Of a DNA stretch of 13,280 nucleotides, positions 7,522 through 13,280 are shown in pieces. The stretch's first letter is position 1. Every line of letters starts with the position of its first letter. The notes beneath the pieces are model-generated. The model saw nothing but the letters and a program-made list of their open reading frames with translations. It had not been told where the DNA came from and searched no databases. The translations under genes were made by a program, and so were the position numbers. Source of the stretch: WTJH01 sp049598145 (lineage in GTDB: Bacteria; Bacteroidota; Bacteroidia; Flavobacteriales; Flavobacteriaceae); assembly GCA_049598145.1 (NCBI GenBank), contig JBMYNJ010000041.1:1-13280 (forward strand). The letters are read 5' to 3'.

Positions 7522-9726
7522 GTGATTGTTGATCCTGAAATAGAAAATAAAGAGATTGCTCAGCAGTATAAAGAATTGCTTCGCATCAGCTATCAAACCC
7601 TAACTGCGGAAGACAAAAAACTTATCCGACTCGCTTTTGATACCGCTGTTGATGCCCATCGTGATCAACGTCGAAAATCTGGGGAAGCTTATATTTTTCA
7701 CCCCATTGCAGTGGCTAAAATTGTAGCAGACCAAATTGGTCTGGATGCAACCTCGATCGCTGCTGCGCTGCTTCACGATGTGGTGGAAGATACCGCTTAT
7801 ACCCTGGAAGACTTGGAACGACTGGTGGGCTCGACGGTCGCTAAAATCGTCCACGGACTAACTAAAATAGCCCACCTCAAAAAGGACAAGGATATTTCAT
7901 TGCAGGCAGAGAATTTCAGAAAAATGCTTCTGACCTTAAACGATGATGTCCGGGTAATCATTATTAAAATCGCAGACCGGCTCCATAATATGCAAACGAT
8001 GGATGTGATGCCCGAATATAAACAGGTCAAAATTGCTTCCGAAACACTTTATATATATGCTCCACTTGCACACCGAATCGGTTTATACAATATTAAAACT
8101 GAATTAGAGGACTTAGGTTTAAAATACACCGAGCCCGAAAGGTATCGAGACATCAAAACCAAAATCGAGGGGAGTAAAGAAGAACAAGAGGCCTACATCG
8201 AATCCTTTGCTGCCTTGATTAAGGGGCAACTCAATAAGGAACAACTCAAATATTTTGTCAAAGGCCGGAGTAAATCGATTCATTCCATCCATCGGAAAAT
8301 GCAGAAACAAAACATTCCCTATGAAAAGGTGTTTGACAAATTTGCCATCCGAATCGTTTATCAAGCCGACCGCTCTCAAGAGAAATTTCTCGCCTGGAAG
8401 ATTTATTCAATTATCACGGACTTTTTTACGCCCAACCCGACCCGATTAAGAGATTGGATCACCTCTCCCAAATCAAATGGATATGAAGCCCTACACATTA
8501 CTGTGATGGGTCCCGAAAATCGTTGGATCGAGGTTCAAATTCGATCCGAGCGCATGCACGAAATTGCAGAAAAGGGCTATGCGGCTCATTACAAATACAA
8601 ACAGGGCGGACAAAAAGAAATTGGAATTGAAGATTGGCTGAACAAACTCCAAGAAGTTTTAGAAAACAATACGGGCAATGCCGTCGATTTTGTCAACGAT
8701 TTTAAACTCAACCTCTACGCCAAAGAAATTTTTGTTTTTACACCACAGGGAGAACTAAAATCCCTTCCTCAGGGAGCTACAGCACTGGATTTTGCCTTCA
8801 GTATTCACACAGAAGTAGGAATGAAATCCAGAGGAGCCAATGTCAATGGAAAGCTGGTGCCTTTGAGTCGGGTCTTGAAAAGTGGAGATCATGTGGAGAT
8901 TATAACTTCAAATCAAAGTAAACCGACGGCGAACTGGTTGGATTTTGTCCGGACTTCTAGGGCACGAGCAAAGATTAAATCCTCTTTAAATGAAGAGAAG
9001 AAAAGAATTGCAGAAGAAGGAAAAGAAATCCTCCGAAGGAAACTTAAACCCTTAAAACTTAGTTTTAATGAACGGACCATCAGTCAGATGCTCCGATACT
9101 TTAAATTAAACGCCAGTCAAGACCTTTTTTATCGGATCGGGCTGGGAACGATAGACAACAGCAAGCTCAAAGAATTTTCGGCCGACTATAACAATACGTT
9201 TATTAACTTTTTTAAACGTCGAATACAATCCAAAGATCATCCCAGAGTATCCCCAAATACAGAAGAAATATCTAGCAAATTTGACAAATTGGTCTTTGGA
9301 AAAGAAAAACAGACACTCGCCCATAGTTTGGCCAATTGTTGCAGCCCGATTCCCGGAGATGAAGTTTTTGGATTTATTACGGTCAAAGAAGGGGTGAAAG
9401 TACACAAGAAAGATTGTCCTAATGCTTTAGGTTTACAGTCCAATTACGCCTACCGGATTTTACCAGCCAAATGGATAGACTCCTCTGCAGAAGAATATTT
9501 TGCTACCCTTAAACTCAACGGCTTTGATGCCTTAGGCCTGGTCAATGAAGTCACACGGGTGATCTCCACCACTATGCATGTGAACATTAATCGGCTTAGT
9601 TTCGAAACCAACGACGGTTTATTTAAAGGTGAAATCAGTGTAAGTGTCAAAAACAAAGCGATGCTTAATAAATTGGTTCAGAATTTGATGCGTATTAATG
9701 GAATCGAAAAAGTTATTCGCAGTTAA
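7522..9726 (+). CDS. spoT: Bifunctional (p)ppGpp synthetase/hydrolase, Rel/SpoT family
   Basis: A 734-residue long RSH enzyme that makes and degrades the alarmone (p)ppGpp. Domains in order: HD hydrolase, about 35-195, with LLHDVVEDT at 83-91 (His85, Asp86, Glu89, Asp90) and KIADRLHNMQT at 149-159, so hydrolysis should be intact; synthetase, about 245-360, with GRSKSIHSIHRK at 248-259, SPKSNGYEALH at 315-325 and EVQIR at 337-341; TGS, about 401-463; helical region to about 590; zinc-finger-like segment with Cys606, Cys607, His628 and Cys632; ACT domain, about 658-734. The motif that is RxKD in many bifunctional Rel proteins reads RLRD (308-311). The start is GTG at 7522: an in-frame TAA at 7510-7512 closes the frame upstream, the next in-frame ATG is near codon 135 inside the HD domain, and AGGAAA directly precedes the GTG. 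The symbol follows common usage; rel would be equally fair. Confidence 0.96.
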   Translation: MIVDPEIENKEIAQQYKELLRISYQTLTAEDKKLIRLAFDTAVDAHRDQRRKSGEAYIFHPIAVAKIVADQIGLDATSIAAALLHDVVEDTAYTLEDLERLVGSTVAKIVHGLTKIAHLKKDKDISLQAENFRKMLLTLNDDVRVIIIKIADRLHNMQTMDVMPEYKQVKIASETLYIYAPLAHRIGLYNIKTELEDLGLKYTEPERYRDIKTKIEGSKEEQEAYIESFAALIKGQLNKEQLKYFVKGRSKSIHSIHRKMQKQNIPYEKVFDKFAIRIVYQADRSQEKFLAWKIYSIITDFFTPNPTRLRDWITSPKSNGYEALHITVMGPENRWIEVQIRSERMHEIAEKGYAAHYKYKQGGQKEIGIEDWLNKLQEVLENNTGNAVDFVNDFKLNLYAKEIFVFTPQGELKSLPQGATALDFAFSIHTEVGMKSRGANVNGKLVPLSRVLKSGDHVEIITSNQSKPTANWLDFVRTSRARAKIKSSLNEEKKRIAEEGKEILRRKLKPLKLSFNERTISQMLRYFKLNASQDLFYRIGLGTIDNSKLKEFSADYNNTFINFFKRRIQSKDHPRVSPNTEEISSKFDKLVFGKEKQTLAHSLANCCSPIPGDEVFGFITVKEGVKVHKKDCPNALGLQSNYAYRILPAKWIDSSAEEYFATLKLNGFDALGLVNEVTRVISTTMHVNINRLSFETNDGLFKGEISVSVKNKAMLNKLVQNLMRINGIEKVIRS

Positions 9727-9736
9727 TAACATTGCT

Positions 9737-9744
9737 TAATTTAG
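9737..9744 (+). promoter_or_regulatory. Possible -7-like element just upstream of fur (weak)
   Basis: TAATTTAG differs by one base from the Bacteroidota -7 consensus TAnnTTTG and sits 4 bases before the fur ATG. The same octamer occurs at 7510-7517, 4 bases before the Rel/SpoT GTG. I cannot find a TTG-type -33 element at the expected distance for either copy, and a promoter here would give almost leaderless transcripts. It may instead simply be AT-rich translation-initiation sequence. Confidence 0.2.
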
Positions 9745-9748
9745 CCTT

Positions 9749-10195
9749 ATGAACCAGCAAAAGAATCCTCAAGAAATTGTTAAAGATGTATTTATCGGCT
9801 TCTTGGACAAAAACAAGCATCGTAAAACACCGGAACGTTTTGCCATCCTTTATGAGATCTATGACAGTCAGGAACACTTTGACATCGAATCGCTCTATGT
9901 CAAAATGAAAAATAAGAATTATCGGGTCAGTAGAGCCACTCTATACAATACCATTGAATTATTGCTGGATTGTGGTTTGGTCCGCAGACATCAATTTGGA
10001 GGAAGTAACATTGCTCATTACGAGAAATCTTATTTCGATCGCCAACACGATCATATCATTCTGACCGATAGCGGAGAAGTCAAAGAATTTTGTGACCCGC
10101 GAATTCAATCGATTAAAAAGACGATAGAAGAAGTTTTTGATATAGAAATACACAATCATTCTTTATACTTTTACGGCACAAAAAAAACAAAGTAA
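9749..10195 (+). CDS. fur: Fur-family metal-responsive transcriptional regulator
   Basis: A 148-residue DNA-binding repressor-type protein. Residues about 10-85 form the winged helix, with TPERFAILYEIY (27-38), HFDIESLYVKM (43-53) and the recognition helix VSRATLYNTIELL (60-72). Residues about 86-142 form the dimerisation and metal-sensing part: QHDHIIL at 99-105, EVKEFCD at 110-116 and HNHSLYFYG at 135-143. By alignment to E. coli Fur, His43, His90, His100, Asp101, His102, Glu113 and His137 are candidate metal ligands. The CxxC of E. coli Fur (Cys93, Cys96) is replaced by Leu105 and Ser108, so that structural zinc site is missing; I recall this as usual for flavobacterial Fur. Iron is the likeliest effector, but Zur- or PerR-type sensing cannot be excluded. 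It lies 22 bases after the Rel/SpoT gene and 12 before purA. The subclass name is less certain than the family. Confidence 0.9.
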   Translation: MNQQKNPQEIVKDVFIGFLDKNKHRKTPERFAILYEIYDSQEHFDIESLYVKMKNKNYRVSRATLYNTIELLLDCGLVRRHQFGGSNIAHYEKSYFDRQHDHIILTDSGEVKEFCDPRIQSIKKTIEEVFDIEIHNHSLYFYGTKKTK

Positions 10196-10207
10196 TTCCA
10201 AGCTTTT

Positions 10208-11479
10208 ATGGCGGTAGATTTATTATTAGGCCTTCAGTGGGGTGACGAGGGCAAAGGAAAAATTGTTGATGTTTTAACCCAATCCTACGATATCATTGCA
10301 CGCTTTCAGGGCGGGCCAAATGCTGGGCATACTCTGGAGTTCGATGGCATCAAACACGTATTGCACACCATTCCTTCTGGAATTTTTCATCCAACTGCCA
10401 CAAATTTAATCGGTAATGGCGTGGTAATCGATCCTGTTATTTTCCAAAAAGAGATTGAAAAACTTGAGCCTTTCAATATTCCTTTAGAGACCAAACTGTT
10501 GATTTCCAAAAAAGCCCATCTTATTTTACCGACACATCGCTTGCTGGACGCGGCATCTGAAAACGCCAAAGGAAAGGCAAAAATTGGTTCTACCCTCAAG
10601 GGTATTGGTCCTACTTATATGGACAAAACCGGACGAAACGGAATGCGCGTCGGAAGCCTCCTGTTGCCTGACTGGAAAGAACGATACGAACAACTGAAAC
10701 AAAAACACTTACATCTTTTAAAACAATTTCAGCAAGAACCTGCCTTTGACTTAGAGGCAGCCGAAATTGAGTTTTTTGCCAGCATTGACAGGTTAAAAAA
10801 ATGCCCTTTGGTGGATAGTGAACATTTTTTATATGAGGCTCTTAAGGCTGGAAAGAAAATATTGGCCGAGGGCGCTCAAGGGTCTTTACTAGATATTGAT
10901 TTTGGCACCTACCCTTTTGTTACGTCCTCTACTACAACCGCTGCAGGGGCTTGTACAGGCTTAGGAATTGCCCCGAACCTAATACAGGAGGTCTTTGGAA
11001 TTTTTAAAGCCTACACCACCCGAGTGGGAAGCGGACCCTTCCCCACAGAACTCTTCGACGCCGATGGCGAACGATTGGGAAAAGTGGGTAATGAGTTTGG
11101 CGCCACTACAGGACGGGCACGCCGATGCGGATGGCTGGATTTAGTCGCATTGAAATATTCGGTTCGAATTAATGGAGTTACCCAACTCATGATGATGAAA
11201 GGCGATGTCTTATCCGGGTTTTCGAAAATCAAGGTTTGTACGGCCTATCAAACCCCAGACGGGCCTATTGATTATTTCCCTTACGACATTTCTCCGGAAC
11301 TGGTAACCCCTATTTATACCGAAATGGAGGGATGGAGCGAAGACCTGACGTTCTTGGAAGATTCCCAAAGCTTCCCTAAAGCGTTACAGGATTATATTGA
11401 TTTCTTGGAAAAAGAACTGGAAACCCCTATTCGAATCGTTTCCGTGGGACCGGATCGAACCCAAACCATTTTCCGTTAA
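10208..11479 (+). CDS. purA: Adenylosuccinate synthase
   Basis: A 423-residue cytoplasmic enzyme, full length for the family, that joins IMP and aspartate using GTP to give adenylosuccinate, the first committed step to AMP. Diagnostic motifs are complete: GLQWGDEGKGKIVD at 8-21 with the catalytic base Asp13, GGPNAGHT at 35-42 with catalytic His41, the IMP loop GSTLKGIGPTY at 127-137, EGAQGSLLDIDFGTYPFVTS at 221-240, TTRVGSGPFPTE at 270-281, the aspartate-binding loop GATTGRARRCGWLD at 298-311, and the guanine-binding KGD at 331-333. Nothing essential is missing. It begins 12 bases after fur and ends 10 bases before the OstA-like gene, so it probably belongs to a run of co-transcribed genes. 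PurA is inhibited by (p)ppGpp in E. coli, which makes the nearby Rel/SpoT gene notable; whether this copy is inhibited cannot be seen here. Confidence 0.98.
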   Translation: MAVDLLLGLQWGDEGKGKIVDVLTQSYDIIARFQGGPNAGHTLEFDGIKHVLHTIPSGIFHPTATNLIGNGVVIDPVIFQKEIEKLEPFNIPLETKLLISKKAHLILPTHRLLDAASENAKGKAKIGSTLKGIGPTYMDKTGRNGMRVGSLLLPDWKERYEQLKQKHLHLLKQFQQEPAFDLEAAEIEFFASIDRLKKCPLVDSEHFLYEALKAGKKILAEGAQGSLLDIDFGTYPFVTSSTTTAAGACTGLGIAPNLIQEVFGIFKAYTTRVGSGPFPTELFDADGERLGKVGNEFGATTGRARRCGWLDLVALKYSVRINGVTQLMMMKGDVLSGFSKIKVCTAYQTPDGPIDYFPYDISPELVTPIYTEMEGWSEDLTFLEDSQSFPKALQDYIDFLEKELETPIRIVSVGPDRTQTIFR

Positions 11480-11489
11480 TTTCAGACCC

Positions 11490-13160
11490 ATGAAACGCCT
11501 TGGCGCAGCCCTTCTAATCGGAATTTTCTGGATCGGAAACGCTCAAGAGCAAACCACCGTCCAGAAGCGAACAGTAGAAATTCGCCAAGCAGGAGGTGCG
11601 ATCCGGGATGAAGCTCAATTTCCAGGGGCAACTTTATTAACCAAGAATGATCAAACTCGAGTAGTACTCTTCCACCAAGGAGCCCAAATCGAGTCCGATC
11701 GAGCGTATTTCTACAATGCAGATAACTTCTTTAAAGCCGACGGAAATGTGGTGTTTACCCAGGGAGATTCTCTACGTATGGATTGCGCTTACTTGGAATA
11801 CAACGGTCAGAATCAGAAAGCCAAAGCCTGGGGGTCTGTAGTACTCAAAAGGCCGGACATGATCCTAAAAACAGATACGCTACGTTTGGACCGTTTGGTG
11901 CAACAAGCCTTTTACAATACTCCCGGAGTCATAGAAGACCAGGAAAGCATCCTGACCTCCAATCGCGGACGCTATTTTATGGATCAAAAAAAATATCGTT
12001 TCCAATCCAAAGTACATATCGATAATCCGGATTACACCCTGGACAGCGAACAGTTAGACTATTATACAGAAAAAGACCTGGCTTATCTCTACGGCAAATC
12101 TCGAATCGTAGGGGACACCTATGAAATTGAATGTCTTCGCGGCTTTTACAATATGCAATTGCAACGGGGATATTTTAAGCGCAATGCAACCATTTATTAT
12201 GATGGAAAAATTATTCAAGGAGACAGCCTATACTTTGAAGATGCCCGAGAGTATGCCGCTGCGACAAACAACATTAGTATTAGGGACCCCATCAACAAAT
12301 CTGTCATTACAGGACATTATGGGGAAATCTTTAAGGCCAAAGACTCTGCCATTATTACCCGAAGAGCATTAGCCGTAAATATCGTAGAACAGGATTCTCT
12401 ATTTATTCATGCAGACACCCTACTGGCTACCGGTCCGGAAAACAATCGGATTCTGAAGGGGTTTTATGGGGTGCGAATTTTTAAACAGGATATGAGCGGG
12501 GTTTCCGATTCCTTGCATTTTAATGAAAACGAGGGCATCATCAAACTGCTAAAAAAACCTTTGAGTAAAAGAGATCAACAGGTATTCACCACTTTGGATT
12601 TTAACCGAACTAATCCGGTGATGTGGTTGGGTAAAAGCCAAATGTCGGGCAATGAAATTCAGTTGTTTATCGAGCCAAAAAGCCGCAAATTAGATACTCT
12701 AAAAATATTAGAGCGCGTGTTTATTATTGAAAAAGATTCGCTGGATCGTGGAGGTTTTAATCAAGTTAAAGGCGGTCTTTTACACGGTAATTTTGAAGCG
12801 GGAGCTTTGGACCGCATTGATATTGAGAAAAACACAGAAGTCCTCTATTATATGTATTCTGAAGATACCAACGAACTGATCGGGATCGACAGAACCGACT
12901 GTAGTAGCCTCAATATGTGGATCGAAAACAATGCTATTGGAAGCATACAATTCAACGTACAACCCTCTGGAATGGTGTACCCGGAAAAAGACCTTCCCGT
13001 AAATGAAAGGCGTTTAGAGGGTTTTATCTGGCGGGAGGAAGAACGGCCAAAAAATAAAAATGACCTTTTCGATGCCGAAGATTTAAAGCTACCTTTAGTC
13101 CCCATACAACCCATGGAATTGTTGGAACCGTCGGAAGTGGAGGATTCAGATGATCAGTGA
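11490..13160 (+). CDS. OstA/LptA-like exported protein, probable lipopolysaccharide transport component
   Basis: A 556-residue exported protein. I chose ATG 11490 rather than the upstream in-frame ATG at 11397 because it yields a clean signal peptide (1-18, probable cut GNA|QE) and avoids an 83-base overlap with purA. The mature part resembles the OstA/LptA beta-jellyroll family that carries lipopolysaccharide across the periplasm: HQGAQIESDRAYFYNADN at 62-79, then KADGNVVFTQGDSLRMD (82-98) and AWGSVVLKRPDMILKTDTLR (113-132). A loose motif of small or acidic residue, then DSL or DTL, recurs at about 92, 128, 244, 308 and 339, as expected for stacked beta-strand rungs. At 556 residues it is about three times the size of E. 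coli LptA, so it may form a longer bridge; the acidic, proline-containing tail (about 515-556) looks disordered. It lacks the long C-terminal barrel of LptD. It overlaps the next gene by 11 bases. The exact Lpt role is inferred from the family. Confidence 0.85.
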   Translation: MKRLGAALLIGIFWIGNAQEQTTVQKRTVEIRQAGGAIRDEAQFPGATLLTKNDQTRVVLFHQGAQIESDRAYFYNADNFFKADGNVVFTQGDSLRMDCAYLEYNGQNQKAKAWGSVVLKRPDMILKTDTLRLDRLVQQAFYNTPGVIEDQESILTSNRGRYFMDQKKYRFQSKVHIDNPDYTLDSEQLDYYTEKDLAYLYGKSRIVGDTYEIECLRGFYNMQLQRGYFKRNATIYYDGKIIQGDSLYFEDAREYAAATNNISIRDPINKSVITGHYGEIFKAKDSAIITRRALAVNIVEQDSLFIHADTLLATGPENNRILKGFYGVRIFKQDMSGVSDSLHFNENEGIIKLLKKPLSKRDQQVFTTLDFNRTNPVMWLGKSQMSGNEIQLFIEPKSRKLDTLKILERVFIIEKDSLDRGGFNQVKGGLLHGNFEAGALDRIDIEKNTEVLYYMYSEDTNELIGIDRTDCSSLNMWIENNAIGSIQFNVQPSGMVYPEKDLPVNERRLEGFIWREEERPKNKNDLFDAEDLKLPLVPIQPMELLEPSEVEDSDDQ

Positions 13161-13280
13161 TTTTTTAAAATATCAAGCCAAAACAACACCCGACCCCATG
13201 GGGTTAGAAATATCGAGGGCGAAAGGGTGTTATATCTACGATCAAAACTCACGCAAATATCTGGATTTTGTCGCTGGTGT
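13150..13280 (+). CDS. Class III (ornithine/aspartate-type) aminotransferase, N-terminal fragment
   Basis: The ATG at 13150 overlaps the stop of the OstA-like gene by 11 bases and opens a frame that runs off the end of the window after 43 full codons. The residues (MISDFLKYQAKTTPDPMGLE, then ISRAKGCYIYDQNSRKYLDF and VAG) match the start of pyridoxal-phosphate class III aminotransferases, where a G..IYD..G..YLDF..G motif precedes the cofactor domain. The PLP lysine and substrate-binding residues lie beyond the window, so substrate and pathway cannot be stated. The 4-aminobutyrate, ornithine or acetylornithine subgroups are all possible. The overlap suggests translational coupling with the upstream gene, although no functional link is obvious. 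Confidence 0.8.
   Translation, partial: MISDFLKYQAKTTPDPMGLEISRAKGCYIYDQNSRKYLDFVAG

Noticed and set aside
11397..11489. Possible 31-residue N-terminal extension of the OstA-like protein from the ATG at 11397.
   Set aside because: It lies almost wholly inside purA in another frame and would bury the clear signal peptide that starts at 11490.
1..13280. Mobile element, CRISPR array, defence island or structured RNA.
   Set aside because: No direct repeat series, terminal inverted repeats, transposase or integrase genes, or long non-coding stretches are present; coding density is near complete and composition looks even.

Overview
The window looks like chromosomal DNA of a member of the Bacteroidota, most likely family Flavobacteriaceae. 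The evidence is a probable GldI-type FKBP fragment at the left edge, a cyclophilin-FKBP fusion lipoprotein, a DUF3810 membrane protein, a single bifunctional Rel/SpoT with an RLRD synthetase motif, a Fur protein lacking the CxxC zinc knuckle, and a large OstA-like protein. Start codons mostly lack a Shine-Dalgarno sequence and sit behind AT-rich leaders, as is usual in this phylum. The assignment rests on gene content and recalled family features, not on a database search.

Layout: ten whole or partial genes are all on the plus strand and tightly packed. Nine of the ten gene junctions are gaps of 2-29 bases or an 11-base overlap; the only larger gap is 56 bases (2325-2380). I see no tRNA, rRNA, CRISPR array, insertion sequence, integrase or convincing terminator.

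Left block (1-2324): the 3' end of an FKBP-type prolyl isomerase (probably gldI), then a lipoprotein joining a cyclophilin to an FKBP domain, then a three-helix membrane protein with an HELQH metalloprotease-like motif (DUF3810). This looks like an envelope protein-folding and possible proteolysis group.

Middle block (2381-6693): two exported amidohydrolase-superfamily proteins separated by 2 bases. Together they carry three amidohydrolase-like domains, but only one (the C-terminal half of the larger protein) keeps a full set of metal ligands. This is the least explained part of the window.

Right block (6704-13280): a SPOUT/TrmH-family RNA methyltransferase, bifunctional (p)ppGpp synthetase/hydrolase, a Fur-family regulator, adenylosuccinate synthase (PurA), an exported OstA/LptA-like protein, and the first 43 codons of a class III aminotransferase. 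PurA is a known target of (p)ppGpp inhibition in other bacteria, so its closeness to the alarmone enzyme is functionally suggestive.

Overall this is mostly an ordinary housekeeping and envelope region. I found no convincing new defence or mobile system. The best leads are the amidohydrolase/pseudo-amidohydrolase pair and the DUF3810 putative protease.
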